Source of the DNA: Nitratifractor sp964650685
Lineage (GTDB): Bacteria > Campylobacterota > Campylobacteria > Campylobacterales > Sulfurovaceae
Length of the DNA: 10,148 nucleotides
Direction of reading: 5' to 3'
NCBI GenBank assembly: GCA_964650685.1
Contig: CAZYUW010000191.1
Span: forward strand, 1-10,148
The notes beneath the pieces are model-generated. The model saw only the letters and a program-made list of their open reading frames with translations, searched no databases and was not told where the DNA came from. This document shows, piece by piece, positions 1 through 7,263 of this stretch (its first letter is position 1; every line of letters starts with the position of its first letter). The position numbers were made by a program, and so were the translations under genes.

Positions 1-81
1 TACCTGTTTGCCACATTTGTGGCTATCCTCGTGATACTCAATATCGTACTTGTGCGCAATAAAATACTCAAGAGATACTGA
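1..81 (+). CDS. C-terminal end of a probable LptF/LptG-family permease (partial)
   Basis: Frame 1 is open from the window edge to a TGA at 79-81 and gives 26 residues. They are a hydrophobic helix (YLFATFVAILVILNIVLV) followed by a basic tail (RNKILKRY). That is how a last membrane helix with a cytoplasmic positive end looks. An LptF/LptG (YjgP/YjgQ) permease, part of the exporter that moves lipopolysaccharide to the outer membrane, often sits just before truA in Campylobacterota, and the tail fits that family. The family call rests on position and hydrophobicity only. The stop codon overlaps the truA ribosome-binding site, so the two genes are probably co-transcribed. Confidence 0.4.
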   Translation, partial: YLFATFVAILVILNIVLVRNKILKRY

Positions 82-89
82 GGAATCCC

Positions 90-821
90 ATGCGTATCAA
101 GGCTGTAGTGGCGTACGACGGCAGCGCGTTCAGAGGCTTCCAGAGACAAAGCTATACAGAAGAAACGGTAACAGGAGCCATCGAAAAGGCGCTCGGCACG
201 ATTGGAGTAGATGTGCGAATCGTCGGCAGCGGTCGCACAGACGCCGGAGTGCACGCCAGCGGGCAGATCGTGCATTTCGATCTGCCAAAACACTGGGGCG
301 CAGATAGAATTGTCCAGCTCAGAGAACATCTGAACAAAAAACTGAAAAAGATATACTTCAAACACATCTGCATCGCAAACGACAACTTTCACGCCAGATT
401 TGACGCCAAAGTGAGAATATATCGATATGTGTACAAATCGCGCGCGATGCCGTCCGTTTTCGAGAGTAACTATATCTCCGCGTTGAGAGTCGGTGACGAG
501 AAACTGCTCCGGAAGGCTCTCGACGAATTTGTGGGTACGCACGATTTCAAATACTTCAGAAAAACCGGTTCAGACACCAAAGATACTGTACGGACGATAT
601 ACAAGGCTTTCAATATCGAACGGGGTGGATATGGCTATATATACTTTCACGCAGACGGATATCTCAGATCTCAAGTCAGACTTATGGTCGAAGCGGCCTC
701 GGCTCTATCTACAGGCAGGATAGGGATCGAGGAGCTGAGATCCCAGCTGCAGAAAAAGGAGCGTTTCATAACCAAACCTGCCGACCCCTCAGGACTCTAT
801 CTGGCCAGAGTGCTCTACTGA
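90..821 (+). CDS. truA: tRNA pseudouridine(38-40) synthase TruA
   Basis: 243 residues, slightly shorter than the E. coli enzyme (about 270). TruA converts uridines 38-40 in the anticodon arm of many tRNAs to pseudouridine, in the cytoplasm. The hallmark motif GSGRTDAGVHASGQ lies at about residues 46-59, with Asp51 the expected catalytic aspartate. The N-terminus (MRIKAVVAYDGSAFRGFQ) is the usual first strand and loop. The C-terminal half has FLRSQVR-like residues (YLRSQVRLMV), also typical. The ATG at 90 follows AGGA at 81-84 with 5 bases of spacing, and the SD overlaps the stop of the upstream permease gene. The TGA at 819-821 overlaps the end of the convergent channel gene, leaving no room for a separate terminator. 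Confidence 0.95.
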   Translation: MRIKAVVAYDGSAFRGFQRQSYTEETVTGAIEKALGTIGVDVRIVGSGRTDAGVHASGQIVHFDLPKHWGADRIVQLREHLNKKLKKIYFKHICIANDNFHARFDAKVRIYRYVYKSRAMPSVFESNYISALRVGDEKLLRKALDEFVGTHDFKYFRKTGSDTKDTVRTIYKAFNIERGGYGYIYFHADGYLRSQVRLMVEAASALSTGRIGIEELRSQLQKKERFITKPADPSGLYLARVLY

Positions 822-1957
822 GCCTTTCGAGAGAGATCCTCTCCTCTTTTGGCAGCCACCTCCATGATACCCTCCAGTATTTCCGGTTTTTCTTTCGTGA
901 GGTTGTGAAAATCGTATCTGTTGAGCTCCAGCAGTTCGCACCTCTGCCTGGCTATTATCGTAGCTGTCCGGGGGATGTTTTTCAAAAGCGATATCTCACC
1001 GAAAAATTCGCCCTCTTTCAGGATACCGACAAGCTCCTCTTTGTAGACCTCGACGCTACCCTCCACGATGAAGTACATACTTTCACCCCTGCTGCCCTCT
1101 TTGATAATTATTTCGTGTTTCTTATACCTGCGCACCCTCAAAAGAGAGGCGATATCGTAAATGGCACCCGACTCCAGACTGGAAAAGAGGGGCACTTTTG
1201 CCACCATGTTCCAGCTGACGATCTCCTTGAGCCTTTTGACCTCGATGGCGAAACCGTTTGCCAGGATACCTGCCGGCAAAGCGAACATGCCAAAACCGCT
1301 TATCGCGGCCAGGCCGCCCAATATTTTGCCCGGTACCGTCTGAGGAATGATATCGCCATATCCAACGGTGGAGAGTGTGATGACAGACCACCAGATAGAT
1401 TTCAAAATAGTGTCGAATCCAACATTGACATCTCTCTCGACGAAATAGAGTATGGCCGATGTGGAGATCGTCAGGATCAACATCACATACAAAGAAGCGA
1501 AAAGGGTCTTTCTCTCACTGATAAAGACATCTTTGAGTATCACCAGCGCGGGAGTGTATCTGGCCAGCTTCAAAAAGCTCAGGAGCGAGAGCACCAGCTC
1601 CATATCGTGCATATGCAAGCCGGCCACCCTCATGGGAAAAAGCATAGCCGAGAGGAGATCAACCGCTCCATAAAAGGAGAATATATAACCTTTGAGGGAT
1701 ATGTAGCTATTTTTCCCGAACCTGTCTTTTCTGAAATATTTCCCGTTGACAGTACCGATGAACCTGATAAGAAAATCCATGAAAAGTACAGCGTAAAAAA
1801 GAGTATCCAGAGCGTAAAATGCGCCTCTGGATCTATGACCGGCTATGGCGGTACACACTACGCACAACACTGTGCTTACGACCAGTATCCGGTAAGATTT
1901 CGTCACGAGAGGATACTTTATATTGTCGTCAATGAAATGGTGCAGCTGAGTATCCAT
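815..1957 (-). CDS. Six-helix potassium channel with C-terminal cyclic-nucleotide-binding domain
   Basis: 380 residues, an inner-membrane ion channel. Hydrophobic segments fit S1 (about 23-40), S2 (48-70), S3 (90-108), S4 (119-145), S5 (150-173), a pore helix and S6 (210-238). The potassium selectivity filter TVGYGD is at 197-202. S4 has only Lys130 and Arg133 as basic residues, so voltage sensing is probably weak or absent. A C-linker leads to a cyclic-nucleotide-binding domain from about 253, starting KVPLFSSL. Its phosphate-binding cassette FGEISLLKNIPRTA (319-332) keeps the Glu and Arg that bind the cyclic phosphate. The architecture resembles MloK1-type bacterial channels, so gating by cAMP or cGMP is likely but inferred. 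An AGAGG stands about 10 bases before the ATG. The gene ends 7 bases inside truA. It is downstream of the suf terminator, so it probably has its own promoter in 1958-2050. Confidence 0.9.
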   Translation of the reverse strand: MDTQLHHFIDDNIKYPLVTKSYRILVVSTVLCVVCTAIAGHRSRGAFYALDTLFYAVLFMDFLIRFIGTVNGKYFRKDRFGKNSYISLKGYIFSFYGAVDLLSAMLFPMRVAGLHMHDMELVLSLLSFLKLARYTPALVILKDVFISERKTLFASLYVMLILTISTSAILYFVERDVNVGFDTILKSIWWSVITLSTVGYGDIIPQTVPGKILGGLAAISGFGMFALPAGILANGFAIEVKRLKEIVSWNMVAKVPLFSSLESGAIYDIASLLRVRRYKKHEIIIKEGSRGESMYFIVEGSVEVYKEELVGILKEGEFFGEISLLKNIPRTATIIARQRCELLELNRYDFHNLTKEKPEILEGIMEVAAKRGEDLSRKAQ

Positions 1958-2050
1958 ATCTATCCGACCTCTTTTTGGCTTCCGTTCCTGAATATAGAAA
2001 CGACATATATGTAATCATATCCAAAACCAGGAGCGGAAAGTGTTTGGGAA

Positions 2051-2080
2051 TAAAAAAGCTGGGCAGAAACACCGCCCGGC
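2051..2080 (-). terminator. Intrinsic terminator of the suf operon
   Basis: Read on the minus strand, GCCGGGC (2080-2074) can pair with GCCCAGC (2064-2058). This gives a 7-bp stem with one C/A mismatch around a 9-base loop, followed at once by TTTTTTA (2057-2051). It lies 44 bases beyond the sufT stop and before the potassium channel gene, so it should end the sufBCDET transcript. The rest of 1958-2123 holds no gene that I can support. Confidence 0.75.
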
Positions 2081-2123
2081 AAACGAGTATCTCGAACCGA
2101 ACAGCTATCGCAAGGTTGATCGT

Positions 2124-2477
2124 TCAGAGTAGGCCAAGCTGCAGTTTGGCCTCATCGCTCATTTTACTCTGATCCCAGGGGGGATCGAACACCAGCTCTA
2201 CTTCCACCTCCTCTATGGTGCCGTCCTCTATACGAGAAGGAATGGATCGCACGAGATCCACTATCACTTCCGACATCGAACATGTAGCGGATGTAAGGGT
2301 CATGGTGACCCTGCAGCGATTGAGAAGGCTCGTTTCGTCCTTGTGGCACTCTATATCGTATATCAGACCGAGATTATAGATATCTACAGGTATTTCCGGG
2401 TCGTATATCTGTTTGAGCGCCTCGATCACCCGCTCTTTCGAACTCTGTGGACTCTCTTTTCTGGGATCTGTACTCAT
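2124..2477 (-). CDS. sufT: MIP18/DUF59-family Fe-S maturation protein, SufT-like
   Basis: 117 residues from the ATG at 2477. Small acidic proteins of the DUF59/MIP18 family (SufT, PaaD-like) help iron-sulfur clusters mature or reach client proteins in the cytoplasm. Family blocks are DPEIPVDIYNLGLIYDI (26-42), MTLTSATCSMSE (59-70) with the conserved Cys66, and VFDPPWDQSKMSDEAKLQLG near the C-terminus. The ATG overlaps the sufE stop as ATGA and follows GGAG with 5 bases of spacing. An in-frame GTG at 2492 is upstream but has no comparable signal, so I reject it. It is the last gene of the suf unit. The final codons contain a 7-bp inverted repeat (2131-2137/2146-2152). The family is clear; the name sufT rests on its place in a suf operon. 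Confidence 0.88.
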   Translation of the reverse strand: MSTDPRKESPQSSKERVIEALKQIYDPEIPVDIYNLGLIYDIECHKDETSLLNRCRVTMTLTSATCSMSEVIVDLVRSIPSRIEDGTIEEVEVELVFDPPWDQSKMSDEAKLQLGLL

Positions 2478-2893
2478 TTTCGCTCCAAACACTCTCTGGC
2501 ATAATCAAAGACTTTGTTCAAAAAAGCCTCGAGGCTCTGCCTGCGCACAGGCGAAAGAAGCTCGACTATGCCGAGTTTCCCGAGCTCTTCGGGATCGAAC
2601 GATAGTATCTCCTCCGGTGCGCTGTCACCAAATATGTCCAGCAGCAGCACCATCATCCCTTTTGCCATCTCGGAGCTGCCCTCGCCTTCGAACAGAACCT
2701 TCTCGTCTCTACACTCAGCCGTCAACCACGCGGGAGACGCGCACCCCTCTATGAAAGTTCTGTCGTTCTTTTTCTCTTCAGGCAAACCCGTATGTCGTTT
2801 GCCGAGATCGAATATATACTCGAGCTTTTCGTTGTCTGTATCGAACAGCTCGAAATCCTCTCTGTATTTTTCTATCTTTTCACTTATGGGCAT
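2474..2893 (-). CDS. sufE: Cysteine desulfuration protein SufE
   Basis: 139 residues, close to E. coli SufE (138). SufE takes the persulfide sulfur from a cysteine desulfurase and passes it to SufB in the SufBCD scaffold. The motif FIEGCASPAWL (about 47-57) contains Cys51, at the same residue number as the sulfur-accepting cysteine of E. coli SufE. The preceding block (about 22-41, EKLEYIFDLGKRHTGLPEEK) is also typical of the family. The ATG at 2893 is 3 bases after the sufD stop, and its SD (AAGGA) lies inside the sufD end. Its stop overlaps the sufT start. No SufS gene is adjacent, so the partner desulfurase must be encoded elsewhere. Confidence 0.93.
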   Translation of the reverse strand: MPISEKIEKYREDFELFDTDNEKLEYIFDLGKRHTGLPEEKKNDRTFIEGCASPAWLTAECRDEKVLFEGEGSSEMAKGMMVLLLDIFGDSAPEEILSFDPEELGKLGIVELLSPVRRQSLEAFLNKVFDYARECLERK

Positions 2894-2896
2894 CGA

Positions 2897-4174
2897 TCAA
2901 TCCTTGTCGTTTCGTATCCGTCCGGAATCGGACGAGTTGAGTATGACCTCTTCGCAGCCATGACATGTCTCCATACATTCGACATGCGTTCTGCCGTAGT
3001 AGGCCTTTTCGAAATCGGCATGCAGCCCCTCTTTGACAGCGGTATTGTCTATGGTGTCGATCATCTCGTTGGCAAAAGCCTGTATGAGCATCTTTTTCGA
3101 TTCCGAATGCGCTATCCCTCTGGATCTGAGATAGAAAAGCTGCCGCTCGTCGAGTCTGCCTGTCGTGGAGCCGTGACTGGCTTCGAGATCGTCTATATAT
3201 ATCTCCAGCTGGGGCTTGCTGGCCATATACGCGCCCTTGTTGAGCAGTATGGCTTTTGAGTTCTGATGCGCTCTGGTGTATTTGCCGCTGTGTTCGACCT
3301 TGATGATCGCGTCGAAGATCCCCCTGGCATTGTCCTGTAAAATACTCTTGGCCTCCTGCCTGCTCTGCGAGTGTCTGCCGATATGTACCGTTTTGCTTAC
3401 CGTGCCCCTTCTGGCCGCGCCCGAAATATATAACAGATGTGAAAGATCGATACTGGAATGCTCATGCAGCTGAGTATGGATCGTCTGGAGTCCGCTTCCA
3501 CTTCCATAGTCGAAACTCCTCATATCCGCCTCGGCATTGCGATCGATCTTGAAACGGTGTGAAGAGACGCAGACATACTCCTCTCTCTCCACGGTCTGAC
3601 TCTTTATCAGCGTGACTCTCGTATCCGCCGCGGCGAAAAGATCGTAACCGTTGAGTATCAAAGACCCATGAGCCCCCTCTCCCTCATAAGACTCCAGGAG
3701 CGAGACTCGCACATTCGCATCCACATAGATGGCGATTCTGTAGGCAAGAAGAACTTCCGGAGTGGTGAATCTGTGTACGATTCTCAGATCGGTGTCCTTT
3801 TTTATCCTGAGCAATATGGTGTTTTCACTCATAAGATGACCGAGATAATAGAGAGGATCGAAATGATCGGTAGCTATATCGGCCATATCGGAACACCCTA
3901 TCTCCATCTCCAGACCCTCGGGCATAGCGGTAATTCTGCCGTCGGTAACGACTATGGACGCGGATGCCTCGATATCGTCCGTCGCGGCCACATCCGCGAC
4001 TTCCCACTCTCGCTGCATGAGAGTGTCCATATCGAAATATCGGTATATTTCACTCTTTTTGTCGGGAATACCGAGCCTGGCCAGCATCTCGGCCGCCCTG
4101 CCCAGCCCCGGTCGCTTTCCGAAGCGATCCAGCAGCGTCTCGGGGCTCTCTCCCCGCAGCATTACAGGCTTCAT
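2897..4174 (-). CDS. sufD: Fe-S cluster assembly scaffold subunit SufD
   Basis: 425 residues from the ATG at 4174. SufD pairs with SufB and SufC to build Fe-S clusters in the cytoplasm. The C-terminal half carries the signature IYIDDLEASHGSTTGRLDE followed by QLFYLRSRGI. The histidine of ASHGS (about residue 334) matches the conserved His of SufD proposed to help cluster formation. The start TGATG overlaps the sufC stop by one base. A GTG one codon earlier (4177) is possible, but GAGGAGG is better spaced for the ATG. Unusually, the tail after about residue 398 reads ECMETCHGCEE, a CxxxCxxC cluster, and then a short charged end; E. coli SufD has no such tail as far as I recall. Confidence 0.93.
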   Translation of the reverse strand: MKPVMLRGESPETLLDRFGKRPGLGRAAEMLARLGIPDKKSEIYRYFDMDTLMQREWEVADVAATDDIEASASIVVTDGRITAMPEGLEMEIGCSDMADIATDHFDPLYYLGHLMSENTILLRIKKDTDLRIVHRFTTPEVLLAYRIAIYVDANVRVSLLESYEGEGAHGSLILNGYDLFAAADTRVTLIKSQTVEREEYVCVSSHRFKIDRNAEADMRSFDYGSGSGLQTIHTQLHEHSSIDLSHLLYISGAARRGTVSKTVHIGRHSQSRQEAKSILQDNARGIFDAIIKVEHSGKYTRAHQNSKAILLNKGAYMASKPQLEIYIDDLEASHGSTTGRLDERQLFYLRSRGIAHSESKKMLIQAFANEMIDTIDNTAVKEGLHADFEKAYYGRTHVECMETCHGCEEVILNSSDSGRIRNDKD

Positions 4175-4926
4175 CACTCCTCCTCTATCGTTCCATAACC
4201 CTTGTCTTCGAGCTCCTCGACCAGTTCGGCGCCGGCTGTCTTGATGATCCTGCCATCCTTGAGCACATGTATATAATCGGGTTCGATATAGTCCAATATT
4301 CTACTGTAGTGGGTTATGACCAGAAAGCTGCGCTTTTCGTTTTTCATGGAGTTTATACCTTCACTGACAGCCTTGAGAGCGTCAATATCCAAACCGGAAT
4401 CGATCTCGTCGAGTATAACGAGATCGGGCTGGAGCATTATCATCTGCAGTATTTCGTTACGCTTCTTCTCTCCGCCGGAAAAACCTTCGTTGAGCGAACG
4501 GCTGATCATTTCCGGCTTCATGCCTATCTCGGCGACAAGCCTCTTCATCTCTCTGAGAAACTCGGCCGCGTTCAGTTCGGGCAATCCCTCATGCACTCTT
4601 TTGGCATTGACGGCGGTCCTCAAGAAGTACGCGTTGTTGACACCCGGTATCTCCACAGGGTTCTGAAAACTCAGAAATATCCCCTCTATCGCACGCTCTT
4701 CAGGCTCCATATCCAATATGCTACCGCCTTTATACAGAATATCCCCTTTCGTCACCTCCACATCGTAGTGACCGACAATAGCTTTGGAGAGAGTCGATTT
4801 GCCAGCGCCGTTTGGGCCCATGATCGCATGTACCTTACCCTCTTCCAGCTCCAGATTCAACCCTTTGAGTATCTCCTTGCCTCCGATTCTGGCATGCAGA
4901 TCGACTATTTTCATAACTACACTCAT
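4174..4926 (-). CDS. sufC: Fe-S cluster assembly ATPase SufC
   Basis: 250 residues, the usual SufC length. It is the ABC-type ATPase that drives conformational change in the SufB-SufD scaffold. It is soluble and is not a transporter. Walker A GPNGAGKST is at 37-45, the Q-loop Gln at 88, the signature FSGGEKKR at 149-156, Walker B VILDEIDSGLD at 170-180, and the switch His at 206. FSGGEKKRNEI and DEIDSGLDIDA are characteristic of SufC among ABC proteins. The ATG at 4926 overlaps the sufB stop as ATGA and follows AAGGAAG. The reading frame is open further upstream (to 5013), but that part overlaps sufB and is not homologous to SufC. An ATG at 4914 is a weaker alternative. Confidence 0.96.
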   Translation of the reverse strand: MSVVMKIVDLHARIGGKEILKGLNLELEEGKVHAIMGPNGAGKSTLSKAIVGHYDVEVTKGDILYKGGSILDMEPEERAIEGIFLSFQNPVEIPGVNNAYFLRTAVNAKRVHEGLPELNAAEFLREMKRLVAEIGMKPEMISRSLNEGFSGGEKKRNEILQMIMLQPDLVILDEIDSGLDIDALKAVSEGINSMKNEKRSFLVITHYSRILDYIEPDYIHVLKDGRIIKTAGAELVEELEDKGYGTIEEE

Positions 4927-6353
4927 CCTACGCTTCCTTCCAGTGTCAAATTCAACAACGCTTTGGCCTCGACCGCATACTCCATTGGCAGTTTGCCGAA
5001 AACCTCTTTGCAAAAGCCGTGCACTATCATACTCACGGCATCCTCTTCTCCGATACCCCGCTGACGCAGATAGAACAGCTGCTCGTCGCTTATCTTGGTC
5101 GTAGTGGCCTCATGCTCTATCTGCCCCTGATCGTCCTTGCTCTCCAGATAGGGAAATGTATGGGCTCCGCACCTGTCGCCTATCAGCAGCGAATCGCACT
5201 CGCTGTAGTTTCTGGCACCCGTGGCGTTGGCTCCTATCTTGACCAGCCCTCTGTAAGTATTTTGTCCCTTCATGGCACTTATGCCCTTGGAGATGATCGT
5301 CGAGCTCGTATTTTTGCCCAGATGTATCATTTTGGTGCCAGTGTCCGCCTGCTGAGCCAGCGTGGTAACCGCGACGGAGTAGAACTCTCCAACGCTGTTG
5401 TCGCCTTTGAGAACGCAGCTTGGATATTTCCATGTTATCGAAGAGCCGGTCTCTACCTGGGTCCATGAGATCTTGGCGTTCTCTTCGCAAACACCTCTTT
5501 TGGTTACGAAATTGTATATACCGCCTCTACCCTCTTCGTCACCCGGATACCAGTTCTGTATCGTGGAGTATTTGATCTCGGCATCCTTGAGCGCTATCAA
5601 CTCCACTACGGCGGCATGCAGCTGATTCTCGTCTCTCATGGGGGCGGAGCAGCCCTCGTTGTAACTGACATAGCTACCCTCGTCCGCGACTATCAGTGTG
5701 CGTTCGAACTGTCCAGTGTTCAGAGCGTTGATCCTGAAGTATGTGCTCAGCTCCATGGGGCAGCGGACACCTTTGGGGATATATACGAATGTTCCATCGG
5801 TAAATACTGCGGAGTTCAGGGCCGCGAAAAAGTTGTCCGTCATCGGCACCACGGAAAACATATACTTTTTGACAAGCTCGGGATAGTCTCTTATGGCCTC
5901 CGATATAGAACAAAATATGATGCCGTGCCTGTTGAGCTCTTCGGTGTAAGTGGTTTTGACGGAGACAGAATCCACCACCGCGTCGACGGCTACGCCCGCG
6001 AGCTGCTTCTGCTCCTCCAGGGGTATGCCCAGCTTTTCGTACGCTTCAAGTATCTTGGGGTCGACCTCATCCAGGGAGTCGGGCCCCTTTTTGGGTGCTG
6101 AAAAGTACGATATCGCCTGATAGTCTATCGGCTCGTACTCCAGATGCGCCCATCTGGGCTCCTCCATGCCTTTCCATTTTTCGAAAGCCTTGAGTCGTAG
6201 AGATGTCATCCACTCCGGCTCGTTTTTCTTGGCCGAAATGAAGCGGATGACCCCCTCGTCCAGGCCGGGCGGTACGGTATCCTGCTCGATATCTATCTCG
6301 AAACCGAGAGCGTACTCTCCCGATACCGCCTTATCCAACTCTTTTTGTGACAT
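4923..6353 (-). CDS. sufB: Fe-S cluster assembly scaffold subunit SufB
   Basis: 476 residues. SufB is the main scaffold of the SufBC2D complex, receiving sulfur from SufE. The conserved block YNEGCSAPMRDENQLHAAV (231-249) contains Cys235, and IGDRCGAHTFPYLE (391-404) contains Cys395. These appear to match the cysteines implicated in cluster assembly in E. coli SufB (Cys254 and Cys405), though I matched them by motif only. EHEATTTKISDEQLFYLRQRGI follows. Acidic and Trp-rich N-terminal residues (EPEWMTSLRLKAFEKW) are typical. The ATG at 6353 follows AAGGAG with 4 bases of spacing. It is the first gene of the suf unit, with a promoter candidate at 6391-6399. Its stop overlaps the sufC start. Confidence 0.96.
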   Translation of the reverse strand: MSQKELDKAVSGEYALGFEIDIEQDTVPPGLDEGVIRFISAKKNEPEWMTSLRLKAFEKWKGMEEPRWAHLEYEPIDYQAISYFSAPKKGPDSLDEVDPKILEAYEKLGIPLEEQKQLAGVAVDAVVDSVSVKTTYTEELNRHGIIFCSISEAIRDYPELVKKYMFSVVPMTDNFFAALNSAVFTDGTFVYIPKGVRCPMELSTYFRINALNTGQFERTLIVADEGSYVSYNEGCSAPMRDENQLHAAVVELIALKDAEIKYSTIQNWYPGDEEGRGGIYNFVTKRGVCEENAKISWTQVETGSSITWKYPSCVLKGDNSVGEFYSVAVTTLAQQADTGTKMIHLGKNTSSTIISKGISAMKGQNTYRGLVKIGANATGARNYSECDSLLIGDRCGAHTFPYLESKDDQGQIEHEATTTKISDEQLFYLRQRGIGEEDAVSMIVHGFCKEVFGKLPMEYAVEAKALLNLTLEGSVG

Positions 6354-6390
6354 ACATCTCCTTCATAACGCAAAACTGTTGACTGAAAAG

Positions 6391-6399
6391 ATTTTATCA
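6391..6399 (-). promoter_or_regulatory. Candidate promoter of the suf operon (extended -10)
   Basis: On the minus strand TGATAAAAT reads as an extended -10 box (TGN before TAAAAT), about 38 bases before the sufB ATG. The bases upstream are AT-rich with no clear -35 box, a pattern known for Campylobacterota sigma-70 promoters. The 96-base gap between xth and sufB holds nothing else that I can identify, and no terminator for xth is evident. Confidence 0.5.
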
Positions 6400-6449
6400 C
6401 AAAGAATGTTAAATAAGATAAAAATACTCTGAATTACCCTGTCATATCT

Positions 6450-7229
6450 CTAAAACACTCCCAATCTAAGCGTGACGGGGGCGTGATCGCTGCCATATAT
6501 GCCATCGAGTATATCGGCATCCTCTATATATCTCTCCAGATCCCCGGAAACGAAAAAGTAGTCGATTCTCCATCCGACATTCCGCCTTCTGGCGCCCGTG
6601 CGCTGAGACCACCAGCTGTATCTCCCCTCCATGGCAGGATGGACATATCTGAATGCGTCGATATATCCCGATTCGATCAGGCGATCCATCCACTCTCTCT
6701 CTTTTGGCAAAAATCCGGAAACACCTCTGTTCTCTTCCGGTCTGGCGAGATCTATCTCCCTATGAGCGGTATTGAGATCTCCACAAAATATTACCGACAT
6801 ACCGTCCCGCCTGCGACGCTCTATAGTCTCGAAAAAGCGATCGTAAAAATCGAGTTTGTACTCCAGTCTCTCGCCGTTGCGCTTTCCGTTTGGAAAATAG
6901 ACATTGAAAAAAGCCAGATTACCGAAACGCATCTCGTTCACCCTGCCCTCTCCCAGTCGATCCACCTCCGGGCATGTGGAGCGATAATCGCATTCGAGAT
7001 CGCTGTATACTGCCACTCCGGAATAACCTTTTCGGCTGGACGCGCTTACAAAAAGCTCTTTGTAGTCGTGATCGAAGAGATTGTCGGGAAACTGCTCTTC
7101 GTCCGCTCTGATCTCCTGCAGGGCGAGGATCTGCGGAGGCTCCCGATCTATCCAGGCAAGTGCGCCTTTTCTGGCCGCGGATCTAATGCCATTGATATTC
7201 CACGAAACCAGATAGATACTCTCAGACAT
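6450..7229 (-). CDS. xth: Exodeoxyribonuclease III (AP endonuclease)
   Basis: 259 residues from the ATG at 7229, close to E. coli ExoIII (268). It cuts DNA at abasic sites and removes 3' blocking groups in base excision repair. The catalytic set of the EEP fold is complete: SWNINGIRS with Asn11, LQEIR with Glu39, NVYFPNG with Tyr111, GDLNTAHREID with Asp151 and Asn153, GWRIDYFFVS, and GSDHAP with Asp248 and His249. A GTG one codon earlier is possible, but the ATG is better placed after GGA; the SD is weak. The gene starts 34 bases after the chorismate mutase gene and is probably co-transcribed with it. I chose ExoIII (XthA) over ExoA mainly from overall motif order; the two are close. Confidence 0.93.
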   Translation of the reverse strand: MSESIYLVSWNINGIRSAARKGALAWIDREPPQILALQEIRADEEQFPDNLFDHDYKELFVSASSRKGYSGVAVYSDLECDYRSTCPEVDRLGEGRVNEMRFGNLAFFNVYFPNGKRNGERLEYKLDFYDRFFETIERRRRDGMSVIFCGDLNTAHREIDLARPEENRGVSGFLPKEREWMDRLIESGYIDAFRYVHPAMEGRYSWWSQRTGARRRNVGWRIDYFFVSGDLERYIEDADILDGIYGSDHAPVTLRLGVF

Positions 7230-7263
7230 CACATATCCGCATTGGCGCTGAAGCTGTTTTGTG

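Noticed and set aside
905..2014. A 369-codon open frame on the plus strand opposite the potassium channel gene
   Set aside because: It lies almost wholly antisense to a gene with clear channel motifs, its product has no recognisable domain, and no SD precedes it. It arises because the channel gene rarely uses TTA, CTA and TCA codons.
4927..5013. An N-terminal extension of sufC to 5013
   Set aside because: The extra 29 codons overlap conserved sufB sequence, and the ATG at 4926 has an ATGA overlap and a good SD.
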